A stretch of DNA of 57,937 bases from Streptomonospora mangrovi (lineage in GTDB: Bacteria > Actinomycetota > Actinomycetes > Streptosporangiales > Streptosporangiaceae): NCBI RefSeq assembly GCF_027604915.1, contig NZ_JAJAQC010000051.1, forward strand, positions 1-57,937, given 5' to 3'. This document shows positions 43,643-54,594 of this stretch, in pieces; position 1 is the stretch's first letter, and each line of letters opens with the position of its first letter. The notes beneath the pieces are model-generated. The model saw nothing but the letters and a program-made list of their open reading frames with translations. It ran no database searches and had not been told where the DNA came from. Made by a program: the position numbers and the translations under genes.

Positions 43643-44334
43643 ACGTCACATTGGAGGACGGCCAGAGGCTCGCCGAGCGCGCCGCGGCCGACCTGGAGGA
43701 CGCGAGCGCCCAGGAGATCATCCAGTGGGCCGCCGACACCTTCGGCGACGGGCTGTGCATGACCTCGTCCATGGCCGACGCGCTCATGGTTGACCTGGCG
43801 TCCAAGGTCGTGCCCGGGATCGACGTCATCTTCCTGGACACCGGCTACCACTTCGCCGAGACCATCGGCACCCGCGACGCGGTGGCCCAGATCTACCCCA
43901 TCAACCTGATCAACGTGACCCCGCTGCGCACGGTCGCCGAGCAGGACCGCGACCTCGGCCCCCGGCTGCACGGGCGCAACCCCAACATCTGCTGCCACCT
44001 GCGCAAGGTGGAGCCGCTCCAGCGGGCGCTGGAGCCCTACTCCGCGTGGCTGACCGGCCTGCGCCGCGACGAGGCCGCCACCCGGCGCGACATCGGCGTG
44101 GTGCAGTGGGACCGCCGCCGGCAGATGGTGAAGGTCAACCCCATCGCGCGCTGGACCCAGGACGACGTGGACGCCTACATGGCCGACAACGGCGTGCTGG
44201 TCAACCCGCTGCGCTACGACGACTACCTCTCGATCGGCTGCGCCCCCTGCACGCGGCGGGTGGCGCCGGGCGAGGACCCCCGCGCGGGCCGCTGGGCGGG
44301 GCTGAGCAAGACCGAGTGCGGGATCCACCTCTGA
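43639..44334 (+). CDS. cysH: APS reductase (thioredoxin-dependent)
   Basis: This 231-residue enzyme reduces adenylyl sulfate to sulfite. It has the PAPS/APS reductase fold (FLDTGYHFAET) and the [4Fe-4S] ligands Cys118-Cys119 (NICCHLRK) and Cys201, Cys204 (GCAPCTRR), which mark APS rather than PAPS specificity. The C-terminal catalytic Cys227 is in KTECGIH. The start overlaps the zinc-ribbon gene stop. The product sulfite feeds SirA. ATP sulfurylase genes (cysD/N) are not in the window. Confidence 0.94.
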   Translation: MNVTLEDGQRLAERAAADLEDASAQEIIQWAADTFGDGLCMTSSMADALMVDLASKVVPGIDVIFLDTGYHFAETIGTRDAVAQIYPINLINVTPLRTVAEQDRDLGPRLHGRNPNICCHLRKVEPLQRALEPYSAWLTGLRRDEAATRRDIGVVQWDRRRQMVKVNPIARWTQDDVDAYMADNGVLVNPLRYDDYLSIGCAPCTRRVAPGEDPRAGRWAGLSKTECGIHL

Positions 44335-44405
44335 ACGGGGGTCACGCGGCGGGCGAGCGGGCCGGCGGCGCACACGCGGCCGTCCGGCCCGGTGAAGGAG
44401 GACCG

Positions 44406-45206
44406 GTGGACACACGCCAGGAGGCGCCGCGCGACGTCCCGCTGGTGGCGGTGGCGCACGGCAGCGCCGACCCCCGCTCGGCCGAGGCCGTGGAGGCGGT
44501 GTTCGCACGGGTGCGGCGGCTGCGCCCCGGCCTGGACGTGCGCGTGGCCTACCTCGACCACGTGGCCCCCGGCGCCGAGGACGCGCTGCGCGCCCTGGCC
44601 GCCGAGGGCGCCGGCCGGGCGGTGGTGCTGCCGGCGCTGCTGACCGCCGCCTACCACAGCAAGGTGGACCTGCCGGCGGTGCTGGCGCGGGTGCGGGAGT
44701 CCTGCCCGTGGCTGGGGGTGGCCTACGGCGCGACGCTGGGGCCGCACCCGCTGCTGCTGGCCGCGCTGGAGCGGCGGCTGGCCGAGGCCGGCGCCGCGCC
44801 CGGCCCCGACACCGCCCTGGTGCTGGCCTCGGCCGGCTCCAGCGATCCGGCGGCCAACGCGGTGATCGCGCGCATGGCCCAGGCGCTGGCCCGGCGCGCG
44901 CCCTGGCGCGCGGTGGTGCCGGCGTATGCCTCGGCGGCCGCGCCGACGCCGGGGCAGGCCGTGGCGCGGCTGCGCGCGCGGGGGGCGCGCCGCGTGGCGG
45001 TGGCCGGCTACCTGCTGGCGCCGGGCTTCTTCGCCGACCGGGTCGCCGACCAGGCGCTGGCGGCGGGCGCGGCGGCGGTGGCGCCCGCGCTGGGCGACGC
45101 CCCCGAACTGGCCGAGGTGGTGCTGCGCCGCTACGACGCCGCGCTGGGCAGGGTGCCCGCCGCCGGCGCGGTGGGCGCCTCGGCCGCCCCCGGGGCTCCC
45201 GGGTAG
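44406..45206 (+). CDS. Sirohydrochlorin chelatase (CbiX/SirB type)
   Basis: This 266-residue two-domain chelatase inserts metal into sirohydrochlorin; with sulfite reductase next to it, iron for siroheme is the likely product. The CbiX halves are visible, with metal-site His in VAHGSADPRS and AAYHSKVDLP and the later VLASAGSSDPAAN. The C-terminal half is less conserved, with an Ala-rich tail. The GTG at 44406 has AAGGAG upstream. Confidence 0.9.
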   Translation: MDTRQEAPRDVPLVAVAHGSADPRSAEAVEAVFARVRRLRPGLDVRVAYLDHVAPGAEDALRALAAEGAGRAVVLPALLTAAYHSKVDLPAVLARVRESCPWLGVAYGATLGPHPLLLAALERRLAEAGAAPGPDTALVLASAGSSDPAANAVIARMAQALARRAPWRAVVPAYASAAAPTPGQAVARLRARGARRVAVAGYLLAPGFFADRVADQALAAGAAAVAPALGDAPELAEVVLRRYDAALGRVPAAGAVGASAAPGAPG

Positions 45207-45261
45207 CGCCGTCCGCCCCTCGGCGCTGGCGCGCCCGGCGCCGAGGGGTGATGATGTGGGC

Positions 45262-45678
45262 ATGAGCGACTACTACACCCCCGGCGAGGTCGCCGAGCGC
45301 TTCGGCCTGAGCCTGGACACCCTGCGCTACTACGAGCGCGAGGGCCTGCTCACCGAGGTGGAGCGGTCCACCAGCGGCCACCGCCGCTACCGCGCCGCCG
45401 ACGTCGAACTGCTGGGCCTGGTGCGCTGCCTGCGCGACACCGGCATGCCGATCTCCCGGCTGCGCGGGTTCGCCGAACTGGTGCGCGCGGGCGACTCCAC
45501 CATCCCGCGCCGGGTGGAGGTGCTGCGCGACCACGCCGAGCACGTCGCCGAGCAGATGGCCGAACTGCGCCGCACCCAGGAGGCGATCGAGCACAAGATC
45601 GCCTACTACGAGGGCGTGCTGGCGGTGCGCTCGGCCGCGCCCGCCGACGTGCCCGAGCCCGCCCCGGCCGCGCGCTGA
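45262..45678 (+). CDS. MerR-family transcriptional regulator
   Basis: This 138-residue regulator has the winged HTH YYTPGEVAERFGLSLDTLRYYEREGLL (residues 4-30) followed by RRYRAADVELLGLVRCLRDTGMPI and a coiled-coil dimer helix. The C-terminus (SAAPADVPEPAPAAR) has no Cys, so it does not look like a metal sensor. ATG at 45262. It lies 55 bases after the chelatase gene; a link to sulfur metabolism is possible but not shown. Confidence 0.92.
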   Translation: MSDYYTPGEVAERFGLSLDTLRYYEREGLLTEVERSTSGHRRYRAADVELLGLVRCLRDTGMPISRLRGFAELVRAGDSTIPRRVEVLRDHAEHVAEQMAELRRTQEAIEHKIAYYEGVLAVRSAAPADVPEPAPAAR

Positions 45679-45856
45679 AGGCACCGGGGCGCACCGCGCG
45701 GGCTGTGCCGGCCGTGCGGGCCGCGCCGGCCGCGCGCGGGCGCCTTTTCCGCTGCACCGCCGCCGGGCCGTGCGCCGGGGGCCGCGCGACGAGGCGTTAG
45801 TCTGGGCGCGGTACGGCCCGAACCGCGTTCGGGAGTTGTCGAACGGAAAGGCCGCC

Positions 45857-47494
45857 ATGCCGCCCACCCACGAGGTCGTCAACCAGGCCGAGCCGCTGGA
45901 GGACCACGACGTCGCCGCCGACGCCGCGCTGGCGGCGGGCCTGGAGCGCGAGGAGGCGGGCTGGGCGGCCGAGGAGGTCCACGAGCTGGGGCGCCTGGCC
46001 GGGACCGCCCGCGCCCGCGCCTGGGGCGAGCAGGCCGGCACCCACCCCCCGGTGCTGCGCACCCACGACCGCTACGGCCACCGCGTCGACGAGGTCGACT
46101 TCCACCCCGCCTGGCACGTGCTGCTGGACACCGCCGTCTCGCGGGGCCTGCACGCCGCACCGTGGGCTGACTCCCGCCCCGGCGCCCACGTCGCCCGCGC
46201 CGCGAAGTTCTACGTGTGGTCGCAGGTGGAGAGCGGCCACGGCTGCCCGGTGTCGATGACGTATGCCGCGGTGCCCGCGCTGCGCCACGCCCCCGAACTG
46301 GCGGCGCGGCTGGAGCCGCTGCTGACCGCCCGCGCCTACGACTTCGGCCTGCGCCCGCCCCAGGCCAAGCGCGGCATCCTGGCGGGGATGTCGATGACCG
46401 AGAAGCAGGGCGGCTCCGACGTGCGGGCCAACTCCACCCGCGCGGTGCCCGCCGCCGAACCCGGCACCTACCTGCTGACCGGGCACAAGTGGTTCACCTC
46501 GGCGCCGATGAGCGACGTGTTCCTGGCACTGGCCCAGGCGCCGGAGGGCCTGACCTGCTTTGTGGTGCCCCGGGTGCTGCCCGACGGCACCCGCAACCCC
46601 ATGCTGCTCCAGCGGCTCAAGGACAAGCTGGGCAACCGCTCCAACGCCTCGGCCGAGGTGGAGTACGACGGCGCGCTGGCGTGGCGCGTCGGCGAGCCGG
46701 GGCGAGGGGTGCCCACCATCATCGAGATGGTCAACGGCACCCGGCTGGACTGCGTCATCGGCTCGGCGGCGGGCATGCGCGCCGGCCTGGTGCAGGCCGT
46801 GCACCACGCCCAGCACCGCCGCGCGTTCGGCCGCCCGCTGATAGATCAGCCCTTGATGCGCAACGTGCTGGCCGACCTGGCGCTGGAGTCGGAGGCCGCG
46901 ACCACGCTGATGACGCGGCTGGCCGGCGCCGCCGACCGGGCCGTGCGCGGCGACGCCGCCGAGGCGGCGTTCCGCCGGGTGGCGGTGGCCGTCGGCAAGT
47001 TCTGGGTGACCAAGCGGCTGCCCGCGCACGCCGCCGAGGCGCTGGAGTGCCTGGGCGGCAACGGCTACGTGGAGGAGTCGGGCATGCCCCGGCTGTTCCG
47101 CGAGTCCCCGCTCAACTCCATCTGGGAGGGGTCGGGCAACGTCGCGGCGCTGGACGTGCTGCGCGCCCTGGCCCGCACCCCCGACAGCGCCGAGGCGTTC
47201 ACGGCCGAGCTGCGGCTGGCCGAGGGCGCCGACGCCCGCTTCGACGCCGCGCTCAAGCGGCTGCTGGACGATCTGGCCGACCCCGAGGAGGCGGAGTTCC
47301 GCGCCCGCACCCTGGTAGAGGAGATGGCGCTGCTGCTCCAGGCGGCGCTGCTGCTGCGCCACGCCCCGGCGGCGGTGGCCGACGCGTTCGTGGGCACCCG
47401 CCTGGGCACCGGCTCGGGCCGGGTGTTCGGCGGCCTGCCGCGCGGCACCGACACCGCCGCCGTCATCGAGCGCGCCCGGCCCCGGCCGGCCTGA
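45857..47494 (+). CDS. AidB-like acyl-CoA dehydrogenase family protein
   Basis: This 545-residue flavoprotein is very similar in length and pattern to AidB (541 residues) of the adaptive response to alkylating damage. Shared segments include DFHPAWHVLL-like, AARAAKFY, GMSMTEKQGGSDVRANSTRA, GHKWFTSAPMSD, LKDKLGNRSNAS and LFRESPLNSIWEGSGN. AidB binds FAD and DNA; activity is debated. The ATG at 45857 has CGGAAAGG upstream. No ada/alkA gene is beside it, so damage regulation is not visible. Confidence 0.9.
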   Translation: MPPTHEVVNQAEPLEDHDVAADAALAAGLEREEAGWAAEEVHELGRLAGTARARAWGEQAGTHPPVLRTHDRYGHRVDEVDFHPAWHVLLDTAVSRGLHAAPWADSRPGAHVARAAKFYVWSQVESGHGCPVSMTYAAVPALRHAPELAARLEPLLTARAYDFGLRPPQAKRGILAGMSMTEKQGGSDVRANSTRAVPAAEPGTYLLTGHKWFTSAPMSDVFLALAQAPEGLTCFVVPRVLPDGTRNPMLLQRLKDKLGNRSNASAEVEYDGALAWRVGEPGRGVPTIIEMVNGTRLDCVIGSAAGMRAGLVQAVHHAQHRRAFGRPLIDQPLMRNVLADLALESEAATTLMTRLAGAADRAVRGDAAEAAFRRVAVAVGKFWVTKRLPAHAAEALECLGGNGYVEESGMPRLFRESPLNSIWEGSGNVAALDVLRALARTPDSAEAFTAELRLAEGADARFDAALKRLLDDLADPEEAEFRARTLVEEMALLLQAALLLRHAPAAVADAFVGTRLGTGSGRVFGGLPRGTDTAAVIERARPRPA

Positions 47495-47657
47495 GCTGGC
47501 GCGGCCGGCCCGCGCCCGGCGCGCTCCCCCGGCGGGCACCGGAGCCGGCCCGGTTGCCCGAAAGACCGGCAAGTTTGCGCAAGTTCAGGAATACTCCCCC
47601 GGACTCGACGGAAGAACCACTTCGTCATCGGACGTATGAGAAACGAGATTGCTTGCC

Positions 47658-49790
<2,133 letters not shown>

Positions 49791-49801
49791 CCTTCCAAGG
49801 C

Positions 49802-50608
49802 ATGACCTCCGATTCCGCCGCACCGGCCACCGCCCCCGGCGCGCCCCGCTTCCGCGCGCTGCTGCCCGAGCCCGCCGCCGACGTCGACCTCGCCGCGGCC
49901 TACGCCTACCCCGCCGGCCTGGCGGGGCCCTGGCTGCGGGCCAACATGGTGGCCAGCGCCGACGGCGGGGCGTGGGGGCCCTCGGGCCGCACCGCCGAGC
50001 TGTCCTCGCCGCCCGACCGCGCGCTGATGTCGGTGCTGCGCGCCCACGCCGACGTGGTGCTGGCCGGCGCGGCCACGGCGCGCATCGAGGGCTACCGGCC
50101 GGTGCGGCCGCGCGAGGTGTGGGGCGACCTGCGGGCGGGGCGCACCGCCACGCCTCCCCTGGCGCTGGTGACCCGCACGCTGGACGTCCACCCCGACGTG
50201 CTGGAGAAGGCGCCGCCCGAGGCGCCCACGATCGTGTTCACCACCGAGTCGGCGCCGGCGGAGCGGCGGCGGGCCGCCGCCGCGCGCGGCGCCGACGTGG
50301 TGGTGGCCGGGGAGGAGTCGGTGGCGCCCGAGGCGGTCCTGGCCGAACTGGGCGCGCGCGGGCTGGTGCGGGTGCTCACCGAGGGCGGGCCGCACCTGCT
50401 GGCGGAGTTCGCGGCGGCCGGGCTGCTGGACGAGCTGTGCCTGACGGTGAGCCCGCACCTGCTGGGTCCGGCGGCCGCGCGGATCGTGGCGGGCGGCGCG
50501 CCCTCCCACACCCAGGACCTGCGGCTGGCGGCGGTGCTGGAGTCGGAGGACTCGCTGTTCCTGCGCTACCGCAAGGCGTTCGACGATCCGGACCGCACCA
50601 CGGGGTGA
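49802..50608 (+). CDS. RibD C-terminal-type (pyrimidine) reductase family protein
   Basis: This 268-residue NADPH-dependent reductase of the DHFR-like RibD-C family has the segments NMVASADGGAW, LSSPPDRALM, ADVVLAGAATARIEGY and VLTEGGPHLLAEF (cofactor loop). No riboflavin genes adjoin it, so a role outside riboflavin synthesis is possible. It is 11 bases after the GlgX stop and probably co-transcribed. ATG start. Confidence 0.88.
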   Translation: MTSDSAAPATAPGAPRFRALLPEPAADVDLAAAYAYPAGLAGPWLRANMVASADGGAWGPSGRTAELSSPPDRALMSVLRAHADVVLAGAATARIEGYRPVRPREVWGDLRAGRTATPPLALVTRTLDVHPDVLEKAPPEAPTIVFTTESAPAERRRAAAARGADVVVAGEESVAPEAVLAELGARGLVRVLTEGGPHLLAEFAAAGLLDELCLTVSPHLLGPAAARIVAGGAPSHTQDLRLAAVLESEDSLFLRYRKAFDDPDRTTG

Positions 50609-50867
50609 ACCCGGAGTGAACGGCGGGAAACGGGATGCCGGATGTGGCCACGGACCACTCATGCCCGATTGCGCATAAAGGGTCGGTCAATCGGACATAC
50701 CCGGATTGTGGTTTCCTGGCACACAACCCCCCGAACGGGGCCGTCCATGACTCGACTCCCCCACCGCTTCCCCCGGCCGCCGCGAGCGAGTGCCGCGCCC
50801 GCCCAGCCCCTCGGTCGCCGACACCTCGGTCGGGCCATCGCACATTACGGGCGAGAGGATGAACGCC

Positions 50868-51626
50868 GTGGCGACGTCCGATAACGACTCACCCCCGGTC
50901 TACCGCGAGATCGCCGACACGCTGCGCGAGGAGATCCGGTCGGGCCGGCTCTCCGACGGAGCCCGCGTACCGGGCGAGAACGACCTGATGAAGCAGTACG
51001 GCGTCGCCCGCGCCACCGCCCGCCAGGCGCTGTCGGTGCTCATCAACGAGGGCATCGTGGTGGCGATCCGGGGCTCGGGCATCTACGTGCGCGCGTTCCG
51101 CCCGCTGCGCCGGCACGGGCCGCGGCGGCTGTCGCGGGCGCTGTGGGGCAGCGGGCGCGCGGTGTGGCAGGCCGACGCCCCCGACGGCGACTTCGAGACC
51201 GACAGCATCGAGGTGGGCGAGGTCCCCGCGCCCGGCTACGTCGCCAAGGCGCTGGGGCTGGCCGAGGACACCCTCGTGGTACGGCGCCACCGCCGGTACC
51301 GCCTGGGCGGGCGGCCCATGCAACTGGCCACCTCCTACCTGCCGGCCAAGCTGGCGGCGGGCACGGCCATCGCCGAGGCCGACACCGGCCCCGGCGGCAT
51401 CTACGCGCGGCTGGCCGAACTGGGCCGGGCGCCGGCCCACTTCACCGAGGAGATCCGGGTGCGCATGCCCACGCCCGACGAGGCGCGCGAGCTGCGGCTG
51501 AGCCCGGGCACCCCGGTGATGGACGTGCTGCGCACCGCCCTGACCGCCGAGCACGAGGCCGTGGAGTTCAACGAGATGACCCTGGACGGCTCGGCCTACG
51601 TCCTCCAGTACGACTTCGACGCCTGA
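50868..51626 (+). CDS. GntR/HutC-type regulator with UTRA domain
   Basis: This 252-residue regulator has an N-terminal GntR winged HTH (about 10-75, YREIADTLREEIRSGRLSDGA...GVARATARQAL) and a C-terminal UTRA ligand domain (about 95-245). The ligand is unknown. I prefer the GTG at 50868, eight bases after GAGAGGA; the ATG at 50859 would overlap that RBS. The longer frame from 50790 is not supported. Monocistronic: a hairpin follows. Confidence 0.88.
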   Translation: MATSDNDSPPVYREIADTLREEIRSGRLSDGARVPGENDLMKQYGVARATARQALSVLINEGIVVAIRGSGIYVRAFRPLRRHGPRRLSRALWGSGRAVWQADAPDGDFETDSIEVGEVPAPGYVAKALGLAEDTLVVRRHRRYRLGGRPMQLATSYLPAKLAAGTAIAEADTGPGGIYARLAELGRAPAHFTEEIRVRMPTPDEARELRLSPGTPVMDVLRTALTAEHEAVEFNEMTLDGSAYVLQYDFDA

Positions 51627-51750
51627 GCCGCGCGGGGCCGCGCAAAGCCGCGCGAGGAGGCGCGCGCGGTGGGCCGCACCGCCGACCGCCGGGTGCGGTG
51701 CCCCGCGCGGCGGGCGCGGCGTGCCCGAACGCGCCCGGGGCGGCGGCGCC

Positions 51751-51780
51751 GGGGCCCGGTCCGCGAGCGGACCGGGCCCC
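51751..51780. terminator. Perfect hairpin between convergent genes
   Basis: A 13-base-pair perfect stem (GGGGCCCGGTCCG with CGGACCGGGCCCC) with the loop CGAG separates the GntR gene from the leftward membrane protein gene ending at 51800. No T run. Confidence 0.7.
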
Positions 51781-51799
51781 GGGTTGCCGCCACGTGTCG

Positions 51800-52249
51800 C
51801 TACCCCTTCTCGGAGTCTGGCCGCTCCGCCTCCGCCGAGGCGAAGACGACGAACACCAGGACACTGAGCGCCCCGCCGACCACGACCGCCCCGCCCGCGG
51901 CGGGGAGGACGTCGTCGGGTCCGTCCGCCGCCAGCCACTCGGCCAGGGCGAACCCCAGCACGGTGGCGACGGCGAGCGAACCGAGGGCGATCACCAGGAC
52001 CAGGGCGAACAACCGGCCGTCGGTCCAGGGACCCGGCCGGGCGCGCGCCAGCCGCGCGGCCACCGAACCGGCGGTGAGCCGGCCGACCCAGGCGACCTCG
52101 GACGCGGCCCCGGCGATCGGACCCCACACCGGCCTGGTCCGCGCGCGGAGCAGGTCGGCGTGGTGGTCCACCCAGAGGCGGCAGTAGCGGGCCCACCCCA
52201 CACGGAGCGGCTGTCGGTGGTCCAATGGCTGTCGATACGAAACCAGCAT
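51800..52249 (-). CDS. Small membrane protein of unknown function
   Basis: This 149-residue protein starts MLVSYRQPLDHRQPL and has two hydrophobic helices (about 80-103 and 115-140). No family is recognisable. The ATG at 52249 has GGGAG seven bases upstream; the longer frame to 52453 runs over probable promoter DNA. It diverges from the MsrB gene. Confidence 0.6.
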   Translation of the reverse strand: MLVSYRQPLDHRQPLRVGWARYCRLWVDHHADLLRARTRPVWGPIAGAASEVAWVGRLTAGSVAARLARARPGPWTDGRLFALVLVIALGSLAVATVLGFALAEWLAADGPDDVLPAAGGAVVVGGALSVLVFVVFASAEAERPDSEKG

Positions 52250-52427
52250 TGTCACACTCCCGGCTGCCAATAGCCTCGGGAGGGTCCGTACCCGGCCGCC
52301 AACGCCGCGAACGCCGCAGAGCAAGGGAAACAGGCATGTATCCCTTAAGGGGCATTGATCACGAAATGACGGTCCGATCGACCGGTCGGCAGCCCCAAAC
52401 ACCGTAAATGCCGGTAGCGTCACCGGT

Positions 52428-52850
52428 ATGGACGAAACACCTGCACCGGTCACCCGGTCCGAGGAGGAGTGGCGGCGCGTCCTCGACCCCGAGTCCTACG
52501 CCGTGCTGCGCCAAGGCGCCACCGAGCGCGCGTGGACCGGCGAGTACGTCTCCACCACCACCGCCGGGGTGTACCGCTGCCGCGCCTGCGGGACCGAACT
52601 GTTCCGCTCCACCGAGAAGTTCGAGTCCCACTGCGGCTGGCCCAGCTTCTTCGACCCCGCCCGCAGCGACGCCGTGACCCTGCACGAGGACCGCTCGCTG
52701 GGCATGGTGCGCACCGAGGTCCGCTGCGCCGCCTGCGACTCCCACCTGGGCCACGTCTTCCACGGCGAGGGCTACGACACGCCCACCGACGACCGCTACT
52801 GCATCAACTCGATCGCGCTCACGCTGGAGCCCGACGACAACGTGCAATAG
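52428..52850 (+). CDS. msrB: Peptide-methionine (R)-S-oxide reductase
   Basis: This 140-residue enzyme repairs oxidised methionine (R form) with thioredoxin. It has the zinc Cys at 51, 54, 100 and 103, the catalytic Cys125 (RYCINS) and a second Cys at 69 that may resolve the sulfenate. The GWPSFFDP and GHVFHGEG segments fit MsrB. The ATG lies seven bases after TAGCGT, so a leaderless mRNA is likely. Confidence 0.95.
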   Translation: MDETPAPVTRSEEEWRRVLDPESYAVLRQGATERAWTGEYVSTTTAGVYRCRACGTELFRSTEKFESHCGWPSFFDPARSDAVTLHEDRSLGMVRTEVRCAACDSHLGHVFHGEGYDTPTDDRYCINSIALTLEPDDNVQ

Positions 52851-52982
52851 CATCCTCCTTCACGGATTCACCCGGCCGGTGCTTGAGCGTTCTCCGGCCG
52901 TTACGATCGTGTCCTCTCCGCGCCCCCCGCCCGGCGGGGTCCGCGCCGCAGCAGGTCCTTTACCGCCGACTGAAAGCAGCCG

Positions 52983-53630
52983 ATGCCGCTCCACGACGCA
53001 CCGACCCCGGTCCCCGCCGCACGCGGCCGACTCCCCCTGGCCCGGGGGTCGGCCCCCTGGCTGCTCCCGGCCCTCGCCCTGGCCGGCGCGACCGTCCTGG
53101 TGCGGCGCGCCCGGCCGCTGGCGGTACCGGCCGGCCTGCTCGCCGCGGGCATGGTGTGGTTCTTCCGCGACCCCGAGCGCGGCCCCGCCCAGGGCCGCCT
53201 CATCAGCGCGGCCGACGGCGTCGTGCAGAGCATCGACCCCCAGCCCGACGGCCGCACGCGCGTGGCCGTCTTCATGAACCCCCTCAACGTGCACGTCAAC
53301 CGCGCACCGCTGGACGGGGTGGTCAGGCGGGTCGAGCACCGGCCCGGCGGCTTCCGACCCGCATTCGACAAGGACAGCGAGCTGAATGAGCGCGTCATCT
53401 GGACCCTCGACACCGCGATCGGTGAGGTCACGGTCATCCAAATCGCCGGCGCGATGGTCCGGCGTATCGTCCCGTATCTCACCGAAGGCCAGGCCGTGGA
53501 GCAGGGACAGAGGATCGGCCTCATCCGGTTCGGCTCGCGTGTCGACGTCTATCTTCCGGCCGGCATCGCCCCGGCGGTGGCGGTCGGACAGCGCGTCTGG
53601 GCCGGCCAGACCCGCCTCGACCGCGACTGA
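52983..53630 (+). CDS. psd: Phosphatidylserine decarboxylase (short, archaeal-type)
   Basis: This 215-residue proenzyme makes phosphatidylethanolamine. Membrane helices lie near 25-60. The autocatalytic cleavage site is Gly184-Ser185 in IRFGSRVDVYLP, giving the pyruvoyl alpha subunit. Segments VWFFRDPERG and AVFMNPLNVHVNRAPLDG are typical of the short Psd family. It overlaps or abuts the phosphatidylserine synthase gene, so the pathway is co-expressed. ATG at 52983; no strong RBS. Confidence 0.93.
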   Translation: MPLHDAPTPVPAARGRLPLARGSAPWLLPALALAGATVLVRRARPLAVPAGLLAAGMVWFFRDPERGPAQGRLISAADGVVQSIDPQPDGRTRVAVFMNPLNVHVNRAPLDGVVRRVEHRPGGFRPAFDKDSELNERVIWTLDTAIGEVTVIQIAGAMVRRIVPYLTEGQAVEQGQRIGLIRFGSRVDVYLPAGIAPAVAVGQRVWAGQTRLDRD

Positions 53631-54456
53631 GGACCCGGCCGCCGGCTCAAGCTCCTCGGCTGCGCCGGCCGGCGCAGCCGAGGACGCGCCCCGGCTGCGG
53701 CTGGCCCTGGCCGACTACCTGACCCTGGGCAACGCCCTGTGCGGGTTCATGGCCGTGTGGCAGTTGGCCGCCGCCCAGTCGGCGCACGTGGCGGCCGGCG
53801 GCGAGGGCCCGCTGGAGCGCGGGGCCGTCGCCGCGGCCGTGGCCCTGCTGCTGGTGGCCGCCGGGTGCGACCTATTCGACGGCCGGGTGGCGCGCCGCCT
53901 GGGCGGCAGCGGGATGGGCGCCGAACTGGACAACCTCGCCGACGTCATCAGCTTCGGGTTCGCCCCGGCGTTCTTCGTGGTGGCCTGGGGGACGCTGGCG
54001 GGCGACGGCGGTGTGCTGCACCGCGCCGTGGCGCTGGCCGCCGCGGCGGCGGTCCTGCTGGCGGTGGTGGTGCGCCTGGCCCGGTTCTCCTGCCAGGCGC
54101 CCGACAGCAGCACCTTCACCGGGCTGCCCAGCCCCTTCGGCGCCATGGCGGTGATCACCGTGGTGCTGCTGGACCCGCCGGTCTACGCCGGCGCGGCGGC
54201 CGTGGCGGTGGTGGCCTGGCTGATGGTCAGCCGGGTGGCCTACCCCAAGCCGCGCGGCCGGCTCGCCTACGCCGTGCTGGGCTGGATCGTCGTCAGCGCG
54301 GGGTGCCTGACCGCGTGGGCGCTGGACGCCCCCGGCGGCGGCCTGCTCCTCTACTCCGGCGGCGGCCTGCTGCTGTGCCTGGTGCTGGCGGTGCCGGTCC
54401 ACCTGGTGGCCGCACGGCGGCACACCCCGGCGCCGGCCCCGGCCAAGAGCCCCTGA
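53539..54456 (+). CDS. pssA: CDP-diacylglycerol-serine O-phosphatidyltransferase (start uncertain)
   Basis: This membrane enzyme makes phosphatidylserine for Psd. The domain begins near 53700 (LADYLTLGNALCGFM) and has the CDP-alcohol phosphotransferase motif DxxDGxxAR as CDLFDGRVARRLGG...ELDNLADVISF, and six or more helices. No ATG, GTG or TTG stands between the Psd stop and the domain. The nearest in-frame GTG is at 53539, inside psd; a CTG start near 53695 or an atypical start is possible. The frame overlap implies translational coupling with Psd. Confidence 0.88.
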   Translation: MSTSIFRPASPRRWRSDSASGPARPASTATEDPAAGSSSSAAPAGAAEDAPRLRLALADYLTLGNALCGFMAVWQLAAAQSAHVAAGGEGPLERGAVAAAVALLLVAAGCDLFDGRVARRLGGSGMGAELDNLADVISFGFAPAFFVVAWGTLAGDGGVLHRAVALAAAAAVLLAVVVRLARFSCQAPDSSTFTGLPSPFGAMAVITVVLLDPPVYAGAAAVAVVAWLMVSRVAYPKPRGRLAYAVLGWIVVSAGCLTAWALDAPGGGLLLYSGGGLLLCLVLAVPVHLVAARRHTPAPAPAKSP

Positions 54457-54481
54457 GCGGCGCCCAGCCCGCCGCTGCCGT

Positions 54482-54505
54482 GCCCCCGCCCGCGCGGGCG
54501 GGGGC
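54482..54505. terminator. GC palindrome between convergent genes
   Basis: GCCCCCGCCCGC followed directly by GCGGGCGGGGGC is a perfect 24-base palindrome (10-pair stem, 4-base loop if folded) between the PssA stop and the HemQ stop. Probable bidirectional terminator. Confidence 0.6.
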
Positions 54506-54594
54506 CCGCCAGTCCCCGCCGGACCGGGGCCGGAGGGGCGGGCAGGTCCCCCGGTCCGGGGGGCCCCGCCGGGCCGCCCGGGGAGATCAGGGCC

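Noticed and set aside
45857-47494. Ordinary fatty-acid acyl-CoA dehydrogenase
   Set aside because: Length and many segments match AidB, not the 380-residue acyl-CoA dehydrogenases.
54457-54594. Small gene in the GC-rich gap
   Set aside because: The stretch is made of palindromic G/C runs, best read as a terminator between convergent genes.
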